Shown piece after piece: positions 34,081 through 43,105 of a DNA stretch of 64,000 nt. The first letter of the stretch is position 1; each line of letters opens with the position of its first letter. The position numbers and the translations under genes were made by a program. The notes below the pieces were generated by a model, which worked only from the letters and a program-made list of their open reading frames with translations, was not told the origin of the DNA and ran no database searches. The DNA lies in contig NZ_HG942052.1 of NCBI RefSeq assembly GCF_000612665.1, positions 1-64,000 on the forward strand, written 5' to 3'. Origin of the DNA: Neobacillus dielmonensis (GTDB lineage: Bacteria; Bacillota; Bacilli; Bacillales; Cytobacillaceae).

Positions 34081-34115
34081 TTAGGCTACCATCAGCCTAA
34101 GATTTTTCTTTTTTT
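34081..34115 (+). terminator. Plus-oriented terminator-like hairpin at the mrfB 3' end
   Basis: TTAGGCT-ACCATC-AGCCTAA stem followed by a T-rich tail on the plus strand. It overlaps the mrfB stop codon. No plus-strand gene is visible upstream, so it may block antisense transcription or end an unseen RNA. Confidence 0.45.
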
Positions 34116-35353
34116 CTAAGCAGTCGGTCATATCTTTTTTCAAGCTGTTCCAAGATGGAAATGTTTTCTGATTTTGTTTTTTTACGTTTTGTAGCAAGAT
34201 CCATGGCTTTTTCGCAGAATTCAATTGCAAGTTGCAAATCCTTTATCCGATGTTCATATATAATGGCCAATTCAATATATGCCGTAAACTGCTCCAGTGG
34301 GCCTCCAGATTCTGCTGCATCTAAAAATAACTTTTGGGCCTTCTGATAGTTATGGTCTTTTTTATGCTGATAGGCTAAAGTAAGCATGGCCTTGCTCGAG
34401 GTAACATCTTGAATGGCTGTTAATTTGGTTAATACCCTTTCTGCCTGATGTGTTTCCCCTAAAGCAGCAAACCACCGCCCAACTTCATATGTTTCTTTTC
34501 TCGTCTGGCCTAGGTCCTTCCCACATAACTGGAAAGTTAAGTGTGTATATAAGGTAACTAGGGATAAAATGTCCACCTCATTATGCTTTAAAATACCAAG
34601 CATTCCCTCAGGTTGTTTACTTTCAATAAAATCAAAGTAAATCATGGGAGCTAAATATCCTGGAATGTCATCCGCTCTCTCTACCCCTAAGACATCTTGT
34701 TCAACATTGGTCAACTTAATTCGATCCAGCTTATGCTTCCACAATCGTCTAGCTGCATGATAGATATCAAAATGCCCAAATTCGGGAAGTTTTGGCACAT
34801 GCTCTCTTACAAGAGTATGACGGGTCTTTACTTGCGGCCAATCAAACGATTTCCCATTATAAGTAACCAGGGTTTTATAATTTATCCTTTCCAAAAAGCT
34901 TTGATACAACGGAACTTCTGCACCAGGATGCGGTAAAATGTGCTGCCGCAAAATCAGCTTATCTCCAGATATACTAGCATAGCCTAACAAGAAAATCGTA
35001 TTGCCAGTCCCTCCTCCAAGCCCTGTGGTTTCAGTATCAAAGAAGAATAATTCTTCAGCACGAAAACCCTTAGCGGATAATGGATGATTAATTTTTTCCC
35101 TATTCCATATATCCATCGCAATTAGAAAATCGCTGAAGCAATAATGGCCATGCTTATGGTCTAGTGGGTAAACTACTTCCCGGATTAAACAATAACTATC
35201 GTCGAAATAATAGGGAACCACGTGTTCTGCCTTCCATTTTTCCAAAAAAGGAATCTCAATGGATGGAGGCTCTGGTTTGGGGACTGGGTGGACCGGCTGT
35301 GCCCCAACGGATAAATGGGGTTTTAGCCGGTTTAGTTTATTTTTTAATGACAT
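34097..35353 (-). CDS. mrfB: Mitomycin repair factor B (YprB, RNase H-like exonuclease)
   Basis: 418-residue DEDD-family 3'-5' exonuclease with an additional C-terminal TPR-like region. The nuclease part begins FFDTETTGLGGGTGN, with further acidic positions at VTYNGKSFDWPQV and NEVDILSLV. In B. subtilis MrfB works with MrfA in removing mitomycin C adducts, independent of UvrABC. It overlaps mrfA by ten bases, so the two are translated together. Start ATG at 35353 within the mrfA end. Confidence 0.92.
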   Translation of the reverse strand: MSLKNKLNRLKPHLSVGAQPVHPVPKPEPPSIEIPFLEKWKAEHVVPYYFDDSYCLIREVVYPLDHKHGHYCFSDFLIAMDIWNREKINHPLSAKGFRAEELFFFDTETTGLGGGTGNTIFLLGYASISGDKLILRQHILPHPGAEVPLYQSFLERINYKTLVTYNGKSFDWPQVKTRHTLVREHVPKLPEFGHFDIYHAARRLWKHKLDRIKLTNVEQDVLGVERADDIPGYLAPMIYFDFIESKQPEGMLGILKHNEVDILSLVTLYTHLTFQLCGKDLGQTRKETYEVGRWFAALGETHQAERVLTKLTAIQDVTSSKAMLTLAYQHKKDHNYQKAQKLFLDAAESGGPLEQFTAYIELAIIYEHRIKDLQLAIEFCEKAMDLATKRKKTKSENISILEQLEKRYDRLLRKKEKS

Positions 35354-37647
35354 TTTTGCACTTCCCCGTTCATAACCGATGTAGGGACAAACGCCTTAAT
35401 AGTTGTCAATGTATCTTGTTTTGCGGTGTTGCTAACCGTATCGGTTCCAATACAGGACGGGCAGCCTGATTCACACTGACAATTTGTAATCATTTTTTCG
35501 GCTTCATGAAATACATTGGCTACATCACCATATATTTTTTCACTTAAACCGATCCCACCCGGATATCGGTCGTAAAAGAAAATAGTTGGTTTTTCATTAT
35601 GGTCCGCTTTCACCTGTGGTATAACATGAATATCTTGTGGGTCAGACATTACGAATAATGGAGCGATATGGTTCAGAGCATGTGCTGCACCTGCGAGCCC
35701 TTGCTCAGTTCTCTCTTGCCCAAGTTCGGTTAATGGTTTATTTAAAGAAACCCATGCCGCATTCGTATGAAGCTCCTCTTCTGGCAAATGAATGGGACCA
35801 GAACCAATATTTTCGTGAGTTTCAAATTTTATTTTTTTGAAAATCGTAGCCATTGCCCTGACACTGACATCGCCATATCCTACTTCAGATGCTTGATTTT
35901 TCTGAAGCTTGTCCACTTCCAATACCTTTAATTGCACGGCTAAATTAGCGTCAGTATAATAATCGACATCCACCTCTCGCACAAAAGCTTTCTTTTCCTC
36001 CCAATCTAGTTTCTCTACTTGATACTGAGTGCCCTGATGCAAGTATATGGCTTCCTCATGGAGAAGGGTCATGGATGAGAACCTGTCCATTTCTCCAATG
36101 ACTCTTGCGTGGGCCACATTGGTTATGTCGACAATTACGACATTTTCCTGGGAGGCTGATCGTAAACTAATATTGTGAGCAGGGAATGAATCGTTCATCC
36201 AATACCACTTATCCCCGTTTTGATAGAGAACTCTTTCCTCTGTTAAATATTCTAATAGTTCCTCAGTATCGACGGTCCCGAATGATTCTTCCTTCTTAAA
36301 GGGCAGCTCATAGGCGGCACATTTCATATGATCAATTAAGATAATCAAATTATCTGGATGGATTCTGGCCGTTTCCGGACTTTTATTAAAAAAGTAATCT
36401 GGGTGCTGAATAATGTATTGGTCGAGAGGGCTAGAGCTCGCAACCATGATAACGAGCGCCTCGCCATGCCTCCGTCCCGCGCGGCCAGCTTGCTGCCAAG
36501 CACTAGATATCGTGCCTGGATATCCAGTCATAATACAAACCTGAAGTTGTCCGATATCTACACCTAATTCGAGAGCATTTGTTGAGACAACTCCATAGAT
36601 ATCACCAGATCGCAGGCCTTTTTCAATTTTTCTCCGCTCTGTCGGCAGATAGCCTCCCCGATACCCCATAATCGATTTAGGTCCTAATTGGTTTTTTACT
36701 AACTCTTGAAGGTAAGTAAGAATAATTTCAACCCGGACCCTGCTTCTGGCAAAGACAATCGTTTGTATCTTATTCTTCAGCAGTTCTCCTGCAATACTTC
36801 TCACCTCGAGCGTAGCGCTTCTTCGAATGTTTAATGGCTTATTTACAATTGGCGGGTTATAGAAAACGAAATGTTTGGTCCCGCTTGGTGCTCCGTTGTT
36901 GTCAATCAGCTCCATTGGTTCCTCCGTTAACCGTTCAGCCAATTCCAGCGGGTTGGCAATGGTTGCGGAGGTACATATAAACACTGGGTGACTCCCGTAA
37001 TACGCGCATATCCGTTTTAATCTTCTGATTACATTTGCCACATGACTGCCAAAAACTCCCCTGTAGGTATGAAGTTCGTCAATCACCACAAATTTCAGGT
37101 TTTCAAACAAGGAAACCCATTTTGTATGATGCGGCAGGATGGCGGAATGCAGCATATCAGGATTGGTAATGACAACGTGACCTGCCTGCCTGACCCGAGA
37201 GCGGATGTTTGCCGGCGTATCCCCATCATATGTGTAGCTGTTTATATTAAGCCCTGCTGACTGGATCAGCTCATTGATTTCACTTTTTTGATCCTGGGCA
37301 AGCGCCTTGGTCGGAAACATATAAAGGGCACGTGCATTTGAATTTTGGAGGACTGTCTGCAAAACAGGAAGGTTGTAGCATAATGTTTTCCCGGAAGCCG
37401 TAGGGGTTACAGCTACTACACTTTTTCCTGAGGTAATTTTATCGTATGCAGTCCTTTGATGGGTATAAAGCATCTCGATCCCTTTATGGTGCAGCGCATC
37501 CTTCAATAATGGGTGCAAATCTTCCGGAAACGGCACGGTTTGCGCCTTCGTTTCAGGAATTGTATGCCATGTAACAATATTTCCCTTAAACTTTTCGTTT
37601 GTTTTTAACTCTTCTACTATTTCCTGAAGGTTTTTCCTTAACTTCAT
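35344..37647 (-). CDS. mrfA: Mitomycin repair factor A (YprA, DEAD/DEAH helicase)
   Basis: 767-residue superfamily 2 3'-5' DNA helicase with a C-terminal MrfA zinc-binding domain (DUF1998). Walker A is TPTASGKT, motif II is DELH (VIDELHTYRG), motif VI is QAGRAGRRHG. The C-terminal four-cysteine motif CQCESGCPSC is the metal site described for this family. ATG start supported by the family N-terminus. It forms an operon with mrfB and is a known DNA-damage repair pair. Confidence 0.94.
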   Translation of the reverse strand: MKLRKNLQEIVEELKTNEKFKGNIVTWHTIPETKAQTVPFPEDLHPLLKDALHHKGIEMLYTHQRTAYDKITSGKSVVAVTPTASGKTLCYNLPVLQTVLQNSNARALYMFPTKALAQDQKSEINELIQSAGLNINSYTYDGDTPANIRSRVRQAGHVVITNPDMLHSAILPHHTKWVSLFENLKFVVIDELHTYRGVFGSHVANVIRRLKRICAYYGSHPVFICTSATIANPLELAERLTEEPMELIDNNGAPSGTKHFVFYNPPIVNKPLNIRRSATLEVRSIAGELLKNKIQTIVFARSRVRVEIILTYLQELVKNQLGPKSIMGYRGGYLPTERRKIEKGLRSGDIYGVVSTNALELGVDIGQLQVCIMTGYPGTISSAWQQAGRAGRRHGEALVIMVASSSPLDQYIIQHPDYFFNKSPETARIHPDNLIILIDHMKCAAYELPFKKEESFGTVDTEELLEYLTEERVLYQNGDKWYWMNDSFPAHNISLRSASQENVVIVDITNVAHARVIGEMDRFSSMTLLHEEAIYLHQGTQYQVEKLDWEEKKAFVREVDVDYYTDANLAVQLKVLEVDKLQKNQASEVGYGDVSVRAMATIFKKIKFETHENIGSGPIHLPEEELHTNAAWVSLNKPLTELGQERTEQGLAGAAHALNHIAPLFVMSDPQDIHVIPQVKADHNEKPTIFFYDRYPGGIGLSEKIYGDVANVFHEAEKMITNCQCESGCPSCIGTDTVSNTAKQDTLTTIKAFVPTSVMNGEVQKCH

Positions 37648-37784
37648 GACCTCACCCCAATACCTTTATTTTAGCGAATAAACGTTCGTGAAAAAAGTAA
37701 AATTACCTGTTTTGTTAAAAAAATTATCCGGTATTATTTTCCACTCGATGGTTGAAGAGGAGGAACAACAAAGTTTAGCAAACA

Positions 37785-37812
37785 CAAACACCGCAGCCAT
37801 AAAAGGCTGCGG
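37785..37812 (-). terminator. Terminator of hcp
   Basis: CCGCAGCC / GGCTGCGG stem with a modest GT-rich tail on minus, 32 bases past the hcp stop. Confidence 0.6.
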
Positions 37813-37843
37813 TACGGGGAATGTCATAAGAGAGATCATCTAA

Positions 37844-39133
37844 TTATAGCGAAAGCATTTCTTGCATGTCTTCCTGGGCAGTGCCAATTAGTTTTAGGTT
37901 GAAAGTATCTTGAAGGACTTTTAATACACCTTCGGAAATAAATTCTGGCGGTTTTGGACCAATCCGGATATCTTGGATTCCAAGGCTGAACAATCCTAAT
38001 AAAATGGCTACAGCCTTTTGTTCGAACCACGATAACACAATGCTTACAGGCAGTTCATTTACTTCACATTCAAATGCATCTGCCAATGCCATGGCGATTT
38101 TGACTGTTGATACGGAATTGTTGCATTGCCCCAAATCGATATAACGAGGAATTTCTGTTCCTGGAACCACTCCATAATCCACATCGTTAAACCTAAATTT
38201 CCCACAGGAAGTAGTTAAAATGACAGTTTCCGGAGGCAATGAAGTTGCAAGCTCACGATAATACTCGCCGCCCTTTCCTGGAGCGTCACAGCCTGCTATT
38301 ACAAAGAACCGTTTGATTTTCCCAGCTTTTACTGCGTCAATAACTTCAGGAGCCAAACCGAGCACCGTTTCGTGGTGGAAACCTGTAATCAAAGTCTCAT
38401 CAGATTCAATATTGGCCTCTGGAAGCTCTAAAGCCCGTTTGATTATTGGTGTAAAATCATCATTTACAACTTTTTGAACATTTTCTAGTCCCGCCACTTC
38501 ATAAGAGAACATACGGTCAGCATAGGTCCCCTTAATTGGCATTACACAATTCGTAGTAGCCAAAATAGCTCCCGGGAACTTTTCAAACAGACGCCGTTGG
38601 TCATACCATGCCTTTCCAATATTCCCCTTCAAATGTGAATATTTCTTTAGTGCCGGATAACCATGGGCAGGCAGCATCTCTGAATGGGTATAAATATTAA
38701 TGCCTTTGCCTTCGGTTTGCTTTAATAGTTCCTCTAAAGCAAATAAATTGTGACCTGTTACAACAATAGATTTACCTTCTATTTTATTTTGGCTTACACG
38801 GATAGGCTGTGGGATCCCTAACCTTTCAGTATGTGCTTTATCTAAAAGCTCCATCACACGTACCGCTGATTGCCCTACTCTCATTGCCATGTCAATATGT
38901 TCTTGTAGATTAAAGTTAGAATTGGTTAATGTCATATACAATGCCTCATGAGTCACCGCGTCAACAAATGAATCGGTATATCCCAATTGATTGGCATGGG
39001 TACGGTAGGCTGCGATTCCCTTTAATCCAAAGATAATGGTATCTTGCAAGCTAGCTATCGTTTCATCTTTTCCGCAAACACCAATCACATTACAGCCTCC
39101 GGTTGGTGTCTGTTCACATTGATAACAAAACAT
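37844..39133 (-). CDS. hcp: Hydroxylamine reductase / hybrid cluster protein, short class
   Basis: 429-residue hybrid cluster protein. N-terminal cysteines C3, C6, C14 and C20 (C-x2-C-x7-C-x5-C) should hold the 4Fe-4S cluster; hybrid-cluster ligands appear in GHNLFALEE, TTNCVMPIKGT, AGCDAPGKGGEY and TTSCGKFRFN. Common class I/II proteins have about 550 residues; this length suggests the class III form, which lacks part of domain 1. The family reduces hydroxylamine and NO. A perfect Fnr-type site upstream (39207-39222) points to anaerobic/NO induction. ATG start after GAGGGAAGG. Confidence 0.92.
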   Translation of the reverse strand: MFCYQCEQTPTGGCNVIGVCGKDETIASLQDTIIFGLKGIAAYRTHANQLGYTDSFVDAVTHEALYMTLTNSNFNLQEHIDMAMRVGQSAVRVMELLDKAHTERLGIPQPIRVSQNKIEGKSIVVTGHNLFALEELLKQTEGKGINIYTHSEMLPAHGYPALKKYSHLKGNIGKAWYDQRRLFEKFPGAILATTNCVMPIKGTYADRMFSYEVAGLENVQKVVNDDFTPIIKRALELPEANIESDETLITGFHHETVLGLAPEVIDAVKAGKIKRFFVIAGCDAPGKGGEYYRELATSLPPETVILTTSCGKFRFNDVDYGVVPGTEIPRYIDLGQCNNSVSTVKIAMALADAFECEVNELPVSIVLSWFEQKAVAILLGLFSLGIQDIRIGPKPPEFISEGVLKVLQDTFNLKLIGTAQEDMQEMLSL

Positions 39134-39206
39134 GGCCTTCCCTCGCTCTCGTTAATTTCCTTCGTTAATTTCCTTTAAAGCATACCGTTACTGCGATTGT
39201 AATTTA

Positions 39207-39222
39207 TGTGATTTACATCACA
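39207..39222. promoter_or_regulatory. Fnr-type palindrome upstream of hcp
   Basis: TGTGA-TTTACA-TCACA, a perfect consensus match. With TATGCT (39184-39179) as -10 box on minus, the site centres at about -42.5, as for class II activation. Confidence 0.65.
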
Positions 39223-39333
39223 CGAAGAACAATGTTCACATTTTTGTCATAGATTCATGGCTCCCAATTCGTAACCTGATTGGGTATCTCGGCATATATT
39301 ATGATGTGAATTTTTGTAGATGGGGGTACTAGT

Positions 39334-39819
39334 ATGTCAAATCTTCCAAGTAACAAAAACAACGGAAAGAATTCATTTTCTGAGCCCTTTGGTGATATAT
39401 TTAAATCTATTAATCAATTTTTTAATGAACAGCCGGTGAGAGGTTTTCTGCAATCCATCGATGAGTTTTTTAATACCCCATTCCCATTTCAGCCAGGGTT
39501 CCAGGTAAATACTGCAGAAACAAAAGATGAGTATATTGTATCGGCCGAACTCCCTGGTGTTAAAAGGGAACAAATCCATTTGAACACAGCAGGAAATTAC
39601 TTAACCATTACCATTGATAATAAGGAACTTGAAACAACAGAAGACGATCAAAATCAAATTTACCGCCGAAAATATGTACACCAGCAATCCTCTCGTACGG
39701 TTGTTTTGCCTACTGCTATTAATGAAGAAAAAATTAAAGCCTCTTATCGTGATGGGCTATTGAAGATTCGGATTCCGCGTGAAAAAGGAAATGTGATTCA
39801 AATAGAAGCAGAGGATTAA
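39334..39819 (+). CDS. Hsp20/alpha-crystallin family small heat-shock protein
   Basis: 161-residue ATP-independent holdase chaperone. The alpha-crystallin domain spans about residues 55-150 and starts VNTAETKDEYIVSAELPGVKREQ; the C-terminal part has the family sequence ASYRDGLLKIRIPREKG (the I-x-I-like anchor nearby). The N-terminal 50 residues are Asn/Phe-rich and variable, as usual. Start follows a GGGGG site. Monocistronic, with a shared terminator downstream. Confidence 0.92.
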   Translation: MSNLPSNKNNGKNSFSEPFGDIFKSINQFFNEQPVRGFLQSIDEFFNTPFPFQPGFQVNTAETKDEYIVSAELPGVKREQIHLNTAGNYLTITIDNKELETTEDDQNQIYRRKYVHQQSSRTVVLPTAINEEKIKASYRDGLLKIRIPREKGNVIQIEAED

Positions 39820-39839
39820 TGAATGACTATAATAGTTGA

Positions 39840-39867
39840 AAAGACGGCTAATGTAGCCGTCTTTTTT
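39840..39867. terminator. Bidirectional terminator
   Basis: AAGACGGCTA / TAGCCGTCTT hairpin with T-run, between convergent hsp20 and yppG. Confidence 0.85.
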
Positions 39868-40414
39868 ATACCTTAAACATTCCCCCGAAGCCTTTTACCA
39901 GCGAACTGACTTGCGAAACGGCATTTACCATTTGGCCAGCTGTGTTTATCATTTTATTAAAATCAATCGATCCATCCTGCGACTTAAATGAGTTCATAAG
40001 CGATTGTACACCGCTTGGCTGCTTTGGTATGAAACTTTGTTTAGGGTATGGATTCATGATTCCGTACCCGTTCATTTGCATATAGGGCTGAGAATAAGAT
40101 TCTTCCTTTGGCTGCAACGGGTTTTGAAATAAAAACTGAGAATCCTTTTGTGTGTATGGTTGACCTGACATTCCCACGTAGGGTGTTCCAAAACCAGGTT
40201 GATGATTTTGGAAAAAGGGCTGCGCTACCTGCGAGGGATAAGGATATTGCTGTAAATTCATCCACCCATTGGCAGCAACTTGTGGATAATATGGGTACGT
40301 TTGCTGGCGGAATTCAGAAGGGGGATTCCACGCTTGACCAATGAAATTCGGCTGCATCACTTGTCCCGGATATCCATTTAAAAAGCGATTATTAGGCCTC
40401 ATGGTACCAGACAT
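39866..40414 (-). CDS. yppG: YppG family protein
   Basis: 182-residue protein made of a low-complexity N-terminal two-thirds rich in Pro, Gln, Tyr and Asn, and a conserved C-terminal end (LMNSFKSQDGSIDFNKMINTAGQMVNAVSQVSSLVKGFGGMF). That end is the YppG family domain of Bacillus; function is unknown, perhaps spore-related given its kind of composition. The ATG at 40414 has GAGGAG 10 bases upstream and is preferred to a TTG at 40420. Gene order yppG-yppF-yppE-yppD-yppC is as in B. subtilis. Confidence 0.85.
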   Translation of the reverse strand: MSGTMRPNNRFLNGYPGQVMQPNFIGQAWNPPSEFRQQTYPYYPQVAANGWMNLQQYPYPSQVAQPFFQNHQPGFGTPYVGMSGQPYTQKDSQFLFQNPLQPKEESYSQPYMQMNGYGIMNPYPKQSFIPKQPSGVQSLMNSFKSQDGSIDFNKMINTAGQMVNAVSQVSSLVKGFGGMFKV

Positions 40415-40598
40415 GGGCAAACATCTCCTCTTTATTTATCTGCTACACAGTATGAAGATTCCCCCTGATAGGTGATAAAAAAAGATAATAGTTGTTGTCA
40501 AATCCGCGTGAAATTTGTCTAAAGTTTAAATTTTATAAAAACTAAAAATCATTCGTTTCTATGTTACGATAAGGAAAATGATGAAGGAGGAGTATACC

Positions 40599-40805
40599 AT
40601 GGACATTCGCGATTTAAAAAGTAAGTTTTTACATTCCCGGGACTATAGTACTGAGGACGTAAATGCACTAATGGATTTTGCTAAGAAAGCCTACATTCAT
40701 AATGAAATTACGATTAAAGAATATCGACAACTTGTCCGTGAATTAGAAAGCCTAGGCGCCAAACTGCCAGCCGAGGAAGACTCCCTCATCGAGAATACTA
40801 AATAG
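40599..40805 (+). CDS. yppF: YppF family protein
   Basis: 68-residue, mostly helical acidic protein of the YppF family (DIRDLKSKF...MDFAKKAYIHNEITIKEYRQLVRELESLGA). Function unknown. The ATG at 40599 follows an AAGGAGGAG site; an upstream in-frame ATG (40578) would contain that site in its coding part. It is single on the plus strand and convergent with yppE, with a shared terminator. Confidence 0.85.
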   Translation: MDIRDLKSKFLHSRDYSTEDVNALMDFAKKAYIHNEITIKEYRQLVRELESLGAKLPAEEDSLIENTK

Positions 40806-40809
40806 AATG

Positions 40810-40842
40810 AAAAAAGAGATGCTGCGTTGCATCTCTTTTTTA
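40810..40842. terminator. Bidirectional terminator
   Basis: AAAAAGAGATGC / GCATCTCTTTTT hairpin between yppF and yppE. Confidence 0.85.
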
Positions 40843-41196
40843 ATGATTTATTTCTTTTATTACTTCTTCAAGAAAATATTTAATCGTTCGGTTTGCATTT
40901 AAGAACAACGCTTTACTTGTTCCGGGAAAAAAAGCCTGAATCGAATTCCGTTCGATATGATCCGAGATGGTCTCAATTTGATTTCTATGAATATGCTTGG
41001 GAGATTTTTTTTCCACCCAATCCTTCATCATGACCTGCCATTCATCTTTTACAGATTTCACCTTGTCAGCAAAAGGTTTTACGACCTGATAAAAATCCTG
41101 CTCCTTTTGAGTTTCCCGTACTTCCTGAAAATATTTTAAACACAACTGGTTATATGTTAAAAGTTCTTCTGTTAAATTTAGGAGTTGTTCCTCCAT
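40840..41196 (-). CDS. yppE: YppE family protein (DUF1798)
   Basis: 118-residue all-helical protein of the YppE/DUF1798 family. Conserved features include LTEELLTYNQLCLKYFQEVRETQKE-type first helix and the C-terminal RTIKYFLEEVI. A structure exists for the B. subtilis homologue, but no function is known. The start at 41196 follows GAAGGGG; a longer frame to 41238 is unlikely. Lies between yppF and yppD as in B. subtilis. Confidence 0.85.
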   Translation of the reverse strand: MEEQLLNLTEELLTYNQLCLKYFQEVRETQKEQDFYQVVKPFADKVKSVKDEWQVMMKDWVEKKSPKHIHRNQIETISDHIERNSIQAFFPGTSKALFLNANRTIKYFLEEVIKEINH

Positions 41197-41269
41197 TATT
41201 TCCCCTTCAATCCTTATAAATAAGAGAGCAAAAACCAATTTTGCTACTATTATTTAATTTTAACCAGAT

Positions 41270-41539
41270 TCAAAAGCCCAATTCAAGTTTTAAGGATTGA
41301 GACACACTGGCAGTACGAGGTTTGATTATGATGCTGCCTTCAAAGCAGGAAGGATTATTATTCTCCAGGATAGCGAGTTTACTGGAAGACTCAGCTATTT
41401 TTCTATGCTCTTCCATATCAAGCTCACAGCGCTTAGCTGAGAATGATGTCTTAAGAACCACATCTAACTCTTCCAATTGATCATAAATTCCCGTCAGTTT
41501 GGCTAAAAGTCTTTCTTTACTACTTTGTGGTTTAATCAT
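41270..41539 (-). CDS. yppD: YppD-like hypothetical protein
   Basis: 89-residue protein, helical and charged in the first half (RLLAKLTGIYDQLEELDVVLKTSFSAKRCELDMEEHR). It is assigned to YppD mainly by position between yppE and sspM/yppC and by size. Two cysteines, no membrane segment. The ATG at 41539 has AGGAGGG 6 bases upstream. Function unknown. Confidence 0.75.
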   Translation of the reverse strand: MIKPQSSKERLLAKLTGIYDQLEELDVVLKTSFSAKRCELDMEEHRKIAESSSKLAILENNNPSCFEGSIIIKPRTASVSQSLKLELGF

Positions 41540-41750
41540 CAAAAACCCTCCTATTGTGGTTATATGGCTGAAAGTTATTTCCCTTACTGTTCAACTACAG
41601 AACATATTTCCAGGTCCAAGACTAAATGGTTTATTAACTAATTCTCCCTCCCTTTTAAGCTTCCTTCATGATTGACAAAACTAGAAGTGTTTCGCTAAAG
41701 AAAGTGGCAAACTGGCATTTCCTTAACCCTTTTTCGACATCTTCCCTACC

Positions 41751-41779
41751 GCATGAAAAGTACAATTTCGTGCAAACTA
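41751..41779 (+). promoter_or_regulatory. Possible SigG promoter of sspM
   Basis: GCATG, 17 bases, CAAACTA, compared with the sigma-G pattern gHATR-N16-18-CATWMTA (one mismatch). It lies 19 bases before the sspM start. Confidence 0.4.
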
Positions 41780-41797
41780 GTGGTGGAGGTGTTTTTA

Positions 41798-41908
41798 ATG
41801 GCTAAAAAAAGTCGGCAAACCAAGAATCAAGCTAAGCCGCCAGAACCTGAAAAAAAGACTGGATACGGCGATAAAAAGCTGGAAGGACCAAATAGCCCAG
41901 CTGAATAA
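41798..41908 (+). CDS. sspM: Small acid-soluble spore protein M
   Basis: 36-residue lysine- and proline-rich spore protein. The C-terminal DKKLEGPNSP matches B. subtilis SspM (DKKLGGPNRP), and the N-terminus is a short basic MAKKSRQTKNQ. The ATG is preceded by GGTGGAGGTG. Its place upstream of and convergent with yppC is the same as in B. subtilis. A sigma-G-like promoter is seen. Confidence 0.85.
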   Translation: MAKKSRQTKNQAKPPEPEKKTGYGDKKLEGPNSPAE

Positions 41909-41911
41909 GGT

Positions 41912-41940
41912 GAAAAAGCAAGGGCAATCCTTGCTTTTTC
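41912..41940. terminator. Bidirectional terminator
   Basis: GAAAAAGCAAGG / CCTTGCTTTTTC hairpin between sspM and yppC. Confidence 0.85.
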
Positions 41941-41944
41941 ACTT

Positions 41945-42916
41945 TTATTTATGAATTTCCATTAGGTTTTTTAGTGAGACTAGTAATTGCAATTGATTTG
42001 ATTTCTCATAGTACCAATCAGTAAGCTGAATGGGATGTTTGAACCGGGCAGGGGCATGCAGCCAAAGTGGCGATACAAACCGCTCCTTGCTCCAGTCAAT
42101 ATATACATGCTGCTGGTGTTCCACAATAGGGAAGGTTTTACGCAGAATAGGGGTTCTTCCAGCAGATCTTGTTTTAAAATACTGTTCATAATCAAACCGT
42201 GAACCAGTATGGGGGGTTTTTTCTGCAAACTCAAAAAAATGAGGAAAAAGCCGGGGATGAAATAAAATTCTCACTAATCTTTTTCCCAGCTCTATCCTCT
42301 TGGAAAGAGATTTAAACCCACTAACACTTGCCCCATACACCTCGCCCCCACATGTTGGAAATAGCACGCAGCTAAAATGAAACCAATCTTGAAAATTAAA
42401 TATAAATGAATGGAACACCTTTTTTTTATAAACAGGATGCTCAATGACCGGATCTTGAATCACATTCTGTTCATTGATAATCAATGCTGTCGTAAGTCTA
42501 CCGTTATCTTTGGTCTGCCAATAACGTTCCCATTCCTTTTGCATGAACCGGGAGACATGGAATAAGGGAAGTAAATGAAACAGTGGACGGTTCAGTTTCG
42601 TCGAATATTGATAGAGCATTAACTGAGGATAGGCATCATGAAAAATAAGCCAATTGGCCCGTTCGTAAGTCATAAACAGCCTCTTTCTGACTTCAGGGGC
42701 AAGAAGCTGGGGGAAAATTGATCCCTCCAAATCACACATATTCCAACCGCCATTCCTTGATACCATGCTGGCTAGGAAGGACCAAATAATTTCTGGATAT
42801 CTTTTAAAAAAGGAAAAATAGGCATTTGTTCGCGAAATATTATCAATATTCTTCTTGCTTGTTTCCGCTTGAATTTGACTAACAATGTTCTGCTCGTGTA
42901 ATGTAAGATGATTCAT
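41945..42916 (-). CDS. yppC: DUF2515 family protein (YppC)
   Basis: 323-residue soluble protein of the YppC/DUF2515 family. Conserved text includes ISRTNAYFSFFKRYPEIIWSFLASMVSRNGGWNM, RANWLIFHDAYPQLMLY and HTGSRFDYEQYF. Length matches B. subtilis YppC (about 320). Function unknown. It is divergent from recU. ATG start after AAAGGAAAAA. Confidence 0.9.
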   Translation of the reverse strand: MNHLTLHEQNIVSQIQAETSKKNIDNISRTNAYFSFFKRYPEIIWSFLASMVSRNGGWNMCDLEGSIFPQLLAPEVRKRLFMTYERANWLIFHDAYPQLMLYQYSTKLNRPLFHLLPLFHVSRFMQKEWERYWQTKDNGRLTTALIINEQNVIQDPVIEHPVYKKKVFHSFIFNFQDWFHFSCVLFPTCGGEVYGASVSGFKSLSKRIELGKRLVRILFHPRLFPHFFEFAEKTPHTGSRFDYEQYFKTRSAGRTPILRKTFPIVEHQQHVYIDWSKERFVSPLWLHAPARFKHPIQLTDWYYEKSNQLQLLVSLKNLMEIHK

Positions 42917-43105
42917 TTGGTTTTTTCCTTTATAATTTTAATAGTTTATCAGATAAATTATTTTAAAGCTCTCTAAGAAAAATGGTTCATTTCTTTTCTT
43001 CGCATTAACGGTACAATTAATATTAGAATTCGCAACCTGGTTTATTTTATTCACCCGTTTTTACTTGTTTTTGTTTAAAAGGGATGGCTTAAAGAGGTGC
43101 ATATC

